Assembly: GCA_003695105.1 (NCBI GenBank)
Contig: RFIZ01000140.1
Coordinates: 1-9,172 of the forward strand
DNA from: Fidelibacterota bacterium
GTDB lineage: Bacteria > Fidelibacterota > Marinisomatia > Marinisomatales > J089
Reading direction: 5' to 3'
DNA length: 9,172 nt
Below, one piece after another: positions 1 to 5,182 of this stretch (positions are counted from its first letter, which is position 1; every line of letters begins with the position of its first letter). The translations under genes and the position numbers were made by a program. The notes below the pieces were generated by a model that was not told the origin of the DNA, did not search any database, and worked only from the letters and a program-made list of their open reading frames with translations.

Positions 1-784
1 ATCCCAGGGTCCGCAAGCCCCGCAGGATCAACCAGGCCTGGTGCGGATCCATGCACCCGCCGGACTGGATAAATACGGGGCGGACCCGTTCCAGCAACTC
101 TCGGGTTTTGAACACGATGATTCCACCCACCACATCCGTATGTCCGTTGATGTATTTGGTCAGGCTGTGGATGACGATGTCGGCTCCCAGGGCCAGGGGA
201 TTTTGAAGGACCGGGCTCATGAATGTATTGTCCACCACCACCAACGCGCCGCTTCGATGGGCGATGTCGGCGCAGGCGGCGATATCGGTCAGCTTCAGAG
301 TGGGATTGGCCGGGGATTCCAGAAAAACCAACCGGGTGTGATCCTGCACCGCTTCCGCCACCTTTTCCGGTCGGGATGTATCCACGAAATCATAGGTGAC
401 CCCGAAACGACTGTACTCGGTTTCGATAATACGGCGGGAAGATCCGTACAACGCGTCGGTTCCCACCAGATGGCTGCCGGCTTCCAGCAAGGCCAGATAG
501 ATGCAATTCACTGCCGCCATCCCGGAAGCGGTAGCCAGGGCACCGGCACCGCCTTCCAAATCGGCTACGGCGCTTTCCAAAGCCGCCACTGTAGGATTGC
601 CCAAACGGGTATAGATGAACCCCGTTTCTTCTCCGGCAAATCGGCGGGCGCCTTCCTGGGCAGTGGCAAATCGAAAGGTGGAGCTTTGATAGATGGGTGG
701 GGATACACTTCCCAACTCCTGGTCCGGATTGGCCCCGGCGTGGGTGATCCGGGAATGGATACCTAATTCTTTTCCCCGCTGCAT
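1..784 (-). CDS. Trans-sulfuration PLP enzyme (methionine/cystathionine gamma-lyase family), 3' end cut by window edge
   Basis: Cytoplasmic Cys/Met-metabolism PLP enzyme of fold type I; 261 residues are visible and the C-terminal third lies outside the window (family length about 390-400). Visible motifs: YTRLGNPT at about 58-65, where Tyr and Arg contact the cofactor phosphate of the neighbouring subunit; SGMAA at about 88-92; VVVDNTF with the PLP-ring Asp at 185; SLTKY with the Schiff-base lysine at 210, matching the spacing in the family. The start ATG is preceded by AAAGGG at a good distance (GTATTTT spacer). It lies 27 nt downstream of an Lrp/AsnC-type regulator, which suggests breakdown or interconversion of sulfur amino acids under local control. 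Family members (methionine gamma-lyase, cystathionine gamma-lyase, cystathionine gamma-synthase, O-acetylhomoserine sulfhydrylase) cannot be separated safely here. The residue matching the active-site Cys116 of Pseudomonas methionine gamma-lyase appears to be Ser115. Family assignment is firm; substrate is open. Confidence 0.93.
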   Translation of the reverse strand, partial: MQRGKELGIHSRITHAGANPDQELGSVSPPIYQSSTFRFATAQEGARRFAGEETGFIYTRLGNPTVAALESAVADLEGGAGALATASGMAAVNCIYLALLEAGSHLVGTDALYGSSRRIIETEYSRFGVTYDFVDTSRPEKVAEAVQDHTRLVFLESPANPTLKLTDIAACADIAHRSGALVVVDNTFMSPVLQNPLALGADIVIHSLTKYINGHTDVVGGIIVFKTRELLERVRPVFIQSGGCMDPHQAWLILRGLRTLG

Positions 785-811
785 AAAATACCCTTTCTGA
801 TGATTCGTGAT

Positions 812-1267
812 TTAAGGAATGGTATAGGCTGTTTCCTGTTTGATGGTAGACAATACGACCAGGGTTTTCAGATTCCGTACGTCCGGCAAGGCCGTCAGTT
901 GATTCAGCAGTAAGTCCTCGTAGGATCCGGTATCCTTCGTGGCTACCTTCAACAGAAAATCCGCTTCTCCCGTGATGTGATGACACTCCATCACTTCCTG
1001 AATGGAGGTGATGGCGTGGAGAAATCGTTGCACGGCTTCCCGGCCATGCCGCTCCAACTGGACTTCCACGAAAGTGAAACAGGTCAGGCCGACCCGGGCC
1101 GGATCGATCAGGGCCACCACTTTGCGAATGATCCTCCGGCGTTCCAGTTTTTTGATCCGCTCATAGGCGGCCGTCCGGGAAATCCCCAACTCGTTCGCCA
1201 GTGCCCCTGCGGTCATTCGTCCATTATTTTGGAGCATTTCCAGAATATTTTTATCGATTTTATCCAT
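812..1267 (-). CDS. Lrp/AsnC-family transcriptional regulator
   Basis: A 151-residue DNA-binding regulator that normally forms dimers or octamers and senses an amino acid. The N-terminal helix-turn-helix spans about 4-45, opening DKIDKNILEMLQNNGR with the recognition region GISRTAAYERIKKLE. The C-terminal RAM ligand-binding domain covers about 65-140, with the family hallmark HITGEADFLLKV (Gly100, Asp103) where the effector pocket forms. Length is normal for the family (about 150). I chose ATG at 1267 because family proteins typically begin just before D-x-x-D; an in-frame TTG at 1276 would add three residues, and neither start has a clear Shine-Dalgarno sequence. The trans-sulfuration gene follows after 27 nt on the same strand, so this is probably its local regulator, as in other pairs of Lrp-type regulators with sulfur amino acid lyases. 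A palindrome overlapping the promoter upstream is a likely operator, implying autoregulation (inference). Confidence 0.93.
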   Translation of the reverse strand: MDKIDKNILEMLQNNGRMTAGALANELGISRTAAYERIKKLERRRIIRKVVALIDPARVGLTCFTFVEVQLERHGREAVQRFLHAITSIQEVMECHHITGEADFLLKVATKDTGSYEDLLLNQLTALPDVRNLKTLVVLSTIKQETAYTIP

Positions 1268-1295
1268 ATGAAACAAATTTTTTCACAATTTCAAT

Positions 1296-1315
1296 GAAAA
1301 TATAGGAATATTTTC
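1296..1315. promoter_or_regulatory. Palindromic operator candidate for the Lrp/AsnC-type regulator
   Basis: GAAAATATAGGAATATTTTC is a perfect inverted repeat with 8-bp arms (GAAAATAT / ATATTTTC) around AGGA. It covers the -10 box and part of the spacer of the operon promoter. AT-rich palindromes of roughly this size are typical Lrp-family sites, and the position would allow direct autorepression. Binding by the adjacent regulator is an inference from location. Confidence 0.55.
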
Positions 1316-1327
1316 GTTTGATGGCAA
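1299..1327 (-). promoter_or_regulatory. Sigma-70 type promoter of the regulator/trans-sulfuration operon
   Basis: On the minus strand, TTGCCA (1327-1322) and TATATT (1304-1299) are separated by exactly 17 nt. Both boxes are close to the sigma-70 consensus. The predicted start of transcription near 1292 leaves a leader of about 25 nt before the ATG at 1267. Position and spacing are seen directly; activity is inferred. Confidence 0.65.
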
Positions 1328-1431
1328 TGCATAGCCGGGCCGGATGGGATGTGAAAATACTTCCAGAAAATACACTCCGGGACTTGCGACTTTTTCCGGA
1401 CTTTGATAGTTTTGCCTTACCTCAAAATTTG

Positions 1432-1447
1432 AATTCGAGGTCGAATT
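1432..1447. repeat. Short perfect inverted repeat in the intergenic region
   Basis: AATTCGAGGTCGAATT forms 7-bp arms around GG. It lies 28 nt upstream of the terminator-like hairpin at 1476. It could be part of a small transcript or a protein-binding site; nothing in the sequence decides between these. It is too short and too far from complete to be a tRNA. Confidence 0.4.
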
Positions 1448-1475
1448 TAGAGGACGAGGTTGGCTAGTGAAATCA

Positions 1476-1513
1476 AAAAGGCTCCGGGTTGGCGTTCGGG
1501 GCCTTTTGTTTTT
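1476..1513 (+). terminator. Intrinsic terminator, possibly bidirectional
   Basis: An 11-bp stem, AAAAGGCTCCG (1476-1486) with CGGGGCCTTTT (1497-1507), contains one G-T wobble and a 10-nt loop. GTTTTTC follows on the plus strand, and the A-run before it gives a U-run on the minus strand. No gene end is recognised immediately upstream on either strand: the minus-strand regulator starts at 1267 and no plus-strand ORF is credible. It may end an unrecognised small transcript, or insulate ssrA from the operon to its left. Confidence 0.65.
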
Positions 1514-1639
1514 CCTCGGTGAAAGACTCCGCAAAGGATCCGATCCACCCTGCCAGGTAAACCCTGTGGGACATTTTTTTCGAAAGAATGGGAACCGGAA
1601 TCCAAAAATGGATGTAAACTCGGTTGATCTTTGACAATT
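1514..1639 (+). other. Upstream region of ssrA, no confident promoter
   Basis: With 1268-1513 this completes a 372-nt stretch without a protein gene. It should hold the ssrA promoter, but no -35/-10 pair with normal spacing stands out. GATCTTTG (1626-1633) just before the tmRNA 5' end loosely resembles the TAnnTTTG -7 element of Bacteroidetes promoters. TTGACA at 1631-1636 is too close to the mature 5' end to act as a -35 box for it. ORFs antisense through this region look like chance. Confidence 0.35.
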
Positions 1640-1730
1640 GGGGGCGACCGGTTTCGACGGGATAGAAACGTCGGTCAATTGCATGCAGAGGTGTCCGGGA
1701 CCTCTTTAAACCCCTGGAAACACCATAAGT

Positions 1731-1760
1731 GCCGATTACGGCTATATGGCTGCCGCTTAA
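1731..1760 (+). other. tmRNA tag reading frame (predicted ADYGYMAAA, stop TAA)
   Basis: After the first pseudoknot, ATAAGT precedes GCC GAT TAC GGC TAT ATG GCT GCC GCT TAA. The resume codon is inferred to be GCC by analogy with the usual Ala or Gly first tag residue and the UAGUC-like bases before it. The encoded peptide ends in Ala-Ala as expected for ClpXP degradation, but with MAAA rather than the commoner LAA. The stop and frame are seen; the exact resume codon is inferred. Confidence 0.65.
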
Positions 1761-1936
1761 TCCGGTAGTCCGTTCTCGGTAGGATTCGCCTGTGGTCCTG
1801 CCTGAGGGCGTCATCCTCACAGGCTGGTTGGTTTTAGAGTCCGGATAAAACCAACGAGAATTCACGGACTGGCTCAGAGAGGCAGGGTCGCTGGTGTCTC
1901 TGTGAGCGAGACCTCCCCAGCAGACTAAGCATGTAG

Positions 1937-1986
1937 ACGTTGGCTGAGGTTCTATTTCGGACGGGGGTTCGACTCCCCCCGCCTCC
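1937..1986 (+). repeat. Copy A: functional ssrA 3' end, the parent of two downstream copies
   Basis: This 50-nt segment begins ACGTTGGCTGAGG and ends CGCCTCC. It is the real T-arm and 3' acceptor strand of the tmRNA. It is followed without a gap by copy B, which begins with the same ACGTTGGCTGAGG. The first 29 nt are 27/29 identical between A and B. Confidence 0.9.
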
Positions 1987-2075
1987 ACGTTGGCTGAGGT
2001 TCTGTATCGGACGGGACCCGCCAACGGCGGGTAAAGTTCGACTTTTATCCGCCAGGTGGCGGACCCCCCGCCTCC
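1987..2075 (+). repeat. Copy B: tandem ssrA 3' end with two 20-nt hairpin inserts in the T-arm
   Basis: This 89-nt copy starts at the tmRNA discriminator base. Relative to copy A, one G before GTTCGACT is replaced by 20 nt (2016-2035) and a further 20 nt (2044-2063) follow it; GTTCGACT itself and the tail CCCCCCGCCTCC are unchanged. The inserts pair with each other: GGCGGGTAAA with TTTATCCGCC (10 bp) and CCGCCA with TGGCGG (6 bp), giving one long T-arm-like hairpin. Alternatively each folds alone (ACCCGCC/GGCGGGT and TCCGCCA/TGGCGGA). The acceptor half CGCCTCC is kept, so it could in principle pair with the tmRNA 5' end. Confidence 0.9.
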
Positions 2076-2098
2076 ACGATATTCTACGAATTTTTCGG

Positions 2099-2359
2099 AT
2101 GATTACAGTTTACGTTTTACAAAGTAAAAATAAACCCAAGCGGTATGTTGGTATTACCAACAATCTATCCCGAAGGTTGAAGGAACACCGATCACCACGG
2201 TCCACCGTGACAAAATTATTAGGTGATTTTGAGCTCCTGATGACAGAGTCCTTCCCTGATTATTCCAGTGCCAGAAAACGGGAAAAATTCCTCAAATCCG
2301 GTAACGGAAGGACCTTCCTCAACGATCTGTTTCGTATGGGACCCGCAAACGGCGGGTAA
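2099..2359 (+). CDS. Small single-domain GIY-YIG nuclease
   Basis: An 86-residue protein made of one GIY-YIG domain, the UvrC-like/homing-type nuclease fold that cuts DNA with a catalytic Tyr, Arg and Glu. Seen: VYVL at 4-7 and YVG at 16-18 (the GIY and YIG strands), NNLSRRLKEH at 21-30 with the catalytic Arg, and ARKREKFLKSGNGR at 58-71 with Glu62. The key residues appear intact. Length matches the stand-alone GIY-YIG family (80-100). ATG at 2099 begins the domain exactly; the frame is open further upstream but there it only translates the tmRNA end. No strong Shine-Dalgarno sequence is seen, and the gene may be expressed by read-through from ssrA. The last residues, about DLFRMGPANGG and the TAA, are encoded by copy C of the ssrA-end repeat. 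The biological target is unknown; proximity suggests DNA at the ssrA 3' end. Confidence 0.85.
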   Translation: MITVYVLQSKNKPKRYVGITNNLSRRLKEHRSPRSTVTKLLGDFELLMTESFPDYSSARKREKFLKSGNGRTFLNDLFRMGPANGG

Positions 2360-2400
2360 AGTTCGACTTTTATCCGCCAGGTGGCGGACCCCCCGCCTCC
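2324..2400 (+). repeat. Copy C: distal ssrA 3' end with the same T-arm inserts
   Basis: The 60-nt core at 2341-2400 matches copy B at 59 positions; the one change (C to A at 2347) weakens the 5' hairpin. The 17 nt before it, starting GATCTGTTTCG, match copy B at 13 of 17 while also coding for the end of the GIY-YIG protein. It ends CGCCTCCA like the tmRNA, and the sequence after it (TATGATAA) is unrelated to what follows B. Confidence 0.9.
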
Positions 2401-2482
2401 ATATGATAACCCCGCCTGCAATCTAAACTGCGGATTTCACGACCAGGCGGTTCCCACGATTCACTGTCAATCCCATCCGAAC

Positions 2483-2510
2483 GGGCAGGTCAGGTTCTTT
2501 CCTGCCCTTT
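2483..2510 (+). terminator. Terminator-like hairpin downstream of ssrA and the GIY-YIG gene
   Basis: GGGCAGG (2483-2489) pairs perfectly with CCTGCCC (2501-2507) around an 11-nt loop and is followed by TTTA. The U-run is short, so termination would be weak. The position suits the end of the ssrA/GIY-YIG transcript. The 149 nt between copy C and the MarC-family gene hold only this hairpin and the one at 2511-2560. Confidence 0.45.
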
Positions 2511-2560
2511 ACGAAAGCACACACTGCGGTCCACCAGGAGTGGGACCGGCTCAGGTGTGC
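2511..2560 (-). terminator. Possible terminator at the end of the eight-gene operon
   Basis: Read on the minus strand, GCACAC (2560-2555) and GGTCC (2547-2543) pair with GGACC (2532-2528) and GTGTGC (2522-2517), with an internal loop between the two helices, followed by TTTCGT. It begins within the last codons of the MarC-family gene. The short U-run makes it weak evidence. Confidence 0.3.
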
Positions 2561-3195
2561 AAAATCCGGGACAGGACCGTTTCCACCCCCCGGATGACGA
2601 ACTGCACCGCGATCACCATCAGGATGAGACCCATGATGCGCTGAAAGACGCGCATGCCGGTGGCGCCCAGCCGTTTGGACAGTTGGTCGCTTCCGCGGAA
2701 AATCAGGTATACGGCATACAACACTACCAGGATGGCCAGAACCAGCTCTCCGTAATGAACCGGGGACTGGGCTTTGCTGGACAGCAACATGGCCGCCGTG
2801 ATGGCTCCGGGTCCGGTGATAATGGGAATACCAATGGGACTCACCGCAATATCGTCCTGATCCAGGCTTTCCTCCTGTTCCGCCGGTGTCGTCCGCGTGC
2901 GTCCTACCTTGGCCTCCAGCATACGCAAGCCGCTGCGGAAAAAGATGATCCCGCCCATGATCTGAAAGGCCTCCACCGTAATGCCGTAAACCTTAAAGAT
3001 CAGGGAACCTAACAGGGCAAAAACCAGGAGGGTTACTCCTGCGGTGGTCACGCCCCGGCGGGCAATCCGGATTCGTTCGGAACGGGTAAACCGTTCTGTC
3101 AGGACCAAAAAGATCGGCGTGATTCCCAGGGGATTGATCAGGGTGAACAGCGTGGTCAGACAGAGAAGAAAATAATCAATATAGGGATTGAACAT
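2551..3195 (-). CDS. MarC-family integral membrane protein
   Basis: A 214-residue inner-membrane protein with about six hydrophobic segments (roughly 6-30, 49-69, 72-92, 118-138, 149-168, 184-204). Family motifs are LFTLINPLGITPIFL in the first helix and SPIGIPIITGPGAITAAMLLSS at 119-140, the two related Asn/Pro-Gly signatures of the fold. A charged loop lies at about 93-117. Length matches the family (200-220). MarC proteins were once linked to multiple antibiotic resistance, but that link has not held up and the substrate is unknown. The start ATG lies 2 nt after the argS stop, so translation is probably coupled; the open frame further upstream only retranslates argS. It is the last gene of the operon. 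Confidence 0.9.
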   Translation of the reverse strand: MFNPYIDYFLLCLTTLFTLINPLGITPIFLVLTERFTRSERIRIARRGVTTAGVTLLVFALLGSLIFKVYGITVEAFQIMGGIIFFRSGLRMLEAKVGRTRTTPAEQEESLDQDDIAVSPIGIPIITGPGAITAAMLLSSKAQSPVHYGELVLAILVVLYAVYLIFRGSDQLSKRLGATGMRVFQRIMGLILMVIAVQFVIRGVETVLSRILHT

Positions 3196-3197
3196 GG

Positions 3198-4826
3198 TTA
3201 CATGCGGTCGGGGGCCGCAATTCCCAGTAATTCCAGCCCGTTTCGCAACACGGATTTTACTGCCGTGACCAGAGCCAGCCGGGCCCGGGATAATTCCTGA
3301 TCGTCCGTCACTACCCGGCATTCGGTATAAAATTTATGAAACGCGGTGGCCAGGCTTTGGAGACTCTGGGCAATCACCTGGGGTTCCAGACTGTCCAGGG
3401 CCGCTTCCCAGGTCCGGGGAATATGATCCAGTTCTTTCAACAGATGGAATTCTTCCGAGGTGGTCAATCGCTTCGGATCATACCGCCGGGTCCACTCCAG
3501 TCCGAATGCCCGGGCATGTTCCAGGATATTGGCAATCCGGGCATGGGCATATTGAAGATAAAATACCGGGTTTTTCTCGGATTGATCTTCGGCCAGATCC
3601 AGATCAAAATTCAAATGACTGTTCATACCGCGCATAATAAAAAAATAACGCACTACGTCTTTCCCCAGGCGATCCACCAATTCCCGCAGGGTGACGAAAT
3701 TGGCCTTCCGGGTGGACATTTTCACCGCTTCACCGCCCCGGACCAGGGTCACAAACTGATGAATCAACACCCGGACCCGTCCGGTATCCATTCCCAGAGC
3801 TTCCAGGACGGCCAGGACATCGGGATAGGTGGCGATGTGGTCGGCGCCGAAAATATCGACGATCACATCGAAGCCCCGTTGAAATTTATCCCGGTGGTAG
3901 GCCATATCCGGCAGACGATAGGTGGGTTCGCCGGTTTGTTTGATCAGAACCGTGTCCTGTTCTTTTCCAAACCGGGTGGTCTTCAGCCACGTGGCACCGT
4001 CCTTTTCGTAGATCAAATCACGGGCTTTCAATTCGCTCAGAATCCGGTCGATATCACCGCGCTCATAGTAGGTCTGCTCATTGGAAAAAATCTGATGCCG
4101 GACGCCTAACTGTTCCAGCGTAGCGCGGATATCCTGAAAGATGGTGGTTTCGGCCTCCCGGCGGAATTCCGGCGCTTCCCGGGGAAGGGCGTTGCCGTAC
4201 GTGGCCAACACCGAACGGGCAATGTCCCGGATGTATTCACCCTGATAGCCGTCCTCCGGAAATTCGGTCGTTTCACCCAGGAGCTCCCGGTACCGCGCTT
4301 CCACCGAAGCGGCCAACAGCCGCATTTGTCGCCCCGCATCATTGTAATAATATTCGCGGGTGACCTCATATCCGTGCCATTCCAGGATGGACGCCACCAC
4401 GTCGCCCAACACCGCCTGACGTCCGTGACCTACCGTGAGGGGACCGGTGGGATTGGCACTGACAAATTCGACATTGGCCGTCTGACCCGCTCCTCTATGG
4501 GTCCGGCCATATTGATCCGGATGATCCAGGATTTCCTGGAGAACCTGATAGTAGTAAGTCGGTTGCAGTCTGAAGTTGATGAACCCCGGTGGTGTGATTT
4601 CCGGCGGCGCTACGGTGTCCGGCAGGGGATCCAACTGATCGACCAGGTCCCGGGCCAGATCAAGAGGATTTTTTTTCGCCTGGCGGGCCAGAATCAGGGG
4701 CAGGTTGGTGGAATAATCACCGAAGGCAGGATTTTTAGGCGGCGACAAGTGGACGGCAGGCGGAGTGAGCCCGAGAGACCGGGCGGCACCGGCCAGCAGA
4801 TCACTGAGTTGATCCGTTATGGTCAT
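3198..4826 (-). CDS. argS: Arginyl-tRNA synthetase
   Basis: Class Ia aminoacyl-tRNA synthetase charging tRNA-Arg with arginine using ATP, in the cytoplasm. 542 residues, close to the usual 550-580. Order of parts: N-terminal Add-1 domain (about 1-90); Rossmann catalytic core beginning FVSANPTGPLTVGHGR, whose VGHG at 132-135 is the HIGH motif; the insert around 180-280; LPDMAYHRDKF and DIFGADH near 305-330; KMSTR at 369-373 as the KMSKS loop; and a C-terminal DALR anticodon-binding domain ending LLGIAAPDRM, the usual ArgRS tail. The start ATG overlaps the end of rsfS by 26 nt and has AAGGA upstream at a suitable distance. The whole protein is intact. Confidence 0.97.
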   Translation of the reverse strand: MTITDQLSDLLAGAARSLGLTPPAVHLSPPKNPAFGDYSTNLPLILARQAKKNPLDLARDLVDQLDPLPDTVAPPEITPPGFINFRLQPTYYYQVLQEILDHPDQYGRTHRGAGQTANVEFVSANPTGPLTVGHGRQAVLGDVVASILEWHGYEVTREYYYNDAGRQMRLLAASVEARYRELLGETTEFPEDGYQGEYIRDIARSVLATYGNALPREAPEFRREAETTIFQDIRATLEQLGVRHQIFSNEQTYYERGDIDRILSELKARDLIYEKDGATWLKTTRFGKEQDTVLIKQTGEPTYRLPDMAYHRDKFQRGFDVIVDIFGADHIATYPDVLAVLEALGMDTGRVRVLIHQFVTLVRGGEAVKMSTRKANFVTLRELVDRLGKDVVRYFFIMRGMNSHLNFDLDLAEDQSEKNPVFYLQYAHARIANILEHARAFGLEWTRRYDPKRLTTSEEFHLLKELDHIPRTWEAALDSLEPQVIAQSLQSLATAFHKFYTECRVVTDDQELSRARLALVTAVKSVLRNGLELLGIAAPDRM

Positions 4827-5181
4827 CCGTAATTTCCTTCAGGGGGGCGTCGGCCCATAATTTTTCAATATTGTAATAGTTCCGGTCCCGGGTACGCATC
4901 ACATGAACCACTACATCGATGTAATCCAGGAGGACCCAACGCAATTGCTGGTAGCCTTCAATGTGGGTGGGTTTATGGGGAGTACCACGACGAATCTCAT
5001 CCGCAATCGCTTTCACCTGAATGTCCGTATCGGCGGAACAGATGACGAAGAAATCCGTCATGGACGTCAGTTCACGGACATCGATCAGAATCACCCGCTC
5101 TCCCTTTTTATTGAGTGCTAAAGAGGCGATACGAGCAGCCAGTCGTTCCGAATCGTCGATGGGAGCTGGAGTGGATTTCAA
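4801..5181 (-). CDS. rsfS: Ribosomal silencing factor RsfS (YbeB/Iojap family)
   Basis: RsfS binds ribosomal protein uL14 on the 50S subunit and blocks joining with 30S when nutrients run short. Family features are seen: LIDVRELTSMTDFFVICSADTD, EGYQQLRWVLLDYIDVVVHV, and RNYYNIEKLWADAP near the end. I propose a TTG start at 5181, one nt after the stop of the upstream LytR_C gene, giving 126 residues, near the family norm. No ATG precedes the conserved core. A longer TTG start at 5244 would overlap the upstream gene by 62 nt and add sequence not typical of the family. The identity is firm; the start is moderate. Confidence 0.92.
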   Translation of the reverse strand: MKSTPAPIDDSERLAARIASLALNKKGERVILIDVRELTSMTDFFVICSADTDIQVKAIADEIRRGTPHKPTHIEGYQQLRWVLLDYIDVVVHVMRTRDRNYYNIEKLWADAPLKEITDDHNGSTQ

Positions 5182-5182
5182 A

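Larger units (their letters stand above)
1640..1987 (+). ncRNA. ssrA: Transfer-messenger RNA (tmRNA), one-piece
   Basis: tmRNA with SmpB rescues stalled ribosomes and tags the unfinished protein for proteolysis. The 5' end GGGGGCGACCGGTTTCGACGGG is the family signature. The 3' part carries GACTAAGCATGTAGA, TTTCGGAC and a T-arm GGGGG-TTCGACT-CCCCC. The acceptor stem is complete: 5' GGGGGCG (1640-1646) pairs with CGCCTCC (1980-1986), with one G-T pair, and the discriminator A is at 1987. The next bases are CGT, so the terminal CCA is not encoded and must be added by CCA nucleotidyltransferase. A first pseudoknot fits about 1686-1733 (AGAGGT/ACCTCT plus a downstream partner). Length of 348 nt is normal. 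The tandem copies of its 3' end downstream are unusual. Confidence 0.95.
2076..2401 (+). mobile_element. Putative minimal GIY-YIG element inserted at the ssrA 3' end
   Basis: The 325-nt unit between the ends of copies B and C contains only a short leader, the GIY-YIG gene and copy C. The flanking 60-nt cores (2016-2075 and 2341-2400) are 59/60 identical, the pattern left by insertion of an element that brings its own replacement of the target 3' end. No recombinase, transposase or intron core is present, and there is not enough space for one, so the nuclease would be the only mobility protein. Boundaries are set by the repeats; mobility itself is inference. Confidence 0.45.

Noticed and set aside
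41..766. Plus-strand 241-residue frame
   Set aside because: It lies opposite the trans-sulfuration enzyme, whose conserved motifs prove the minus strand is coding.
1384..1416. Possible promoter TTGCGA...TGATAG for a small RNA
   Set aside because: The spacing between the boxes is about 14 nt, too short for sigma-70, and the second box is a poor match.
1420..1470. Decayed tRNA suggested by GGTCGAATTT next to AGAGGACGAGG
   Set aside because: No acceptor or anticodon arm can be paired around it; the similarity is limited to a few bases and is better explained by the short inverted repeat.
1473..2024. 183-residue minus-strand reading frame running antisense through ssrA
   Set aside because: It is antisense to a complete tmRNA, crosses the terminator hairpin and shows no protein family features; frames of this kind over tmRNA genes are well-known artefacts.
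1940..2098. Upstream extension of the GIY-YIG frame
   Set aside because: The added 53 residues only translate the tmRNA end and copy B; the nuclease domain begins exactly at the ATG at 2099.
2076..2340. A group I intron hosting the GIY-YIG gene
   Set aside because: GIY-YIG proteins often live in such introns and tmRNA T-loops are a known site, but nearly all of the 265 nt are coding and copy A is uninterrupted, so there is no room for the intron core.
1937..2400. CRISPR-like or tandem-repeat array
   Set aside because: Only three unequal copies are present, each derived from the tmRNA end, with spacings of 0 and about 250 nt.
2381..2644. Plus-strand 87-residue frame after copy C
   Set aside because: It spans both hairpins and the end of the MarC-family gene on the other strand and has no domain or codon signal.
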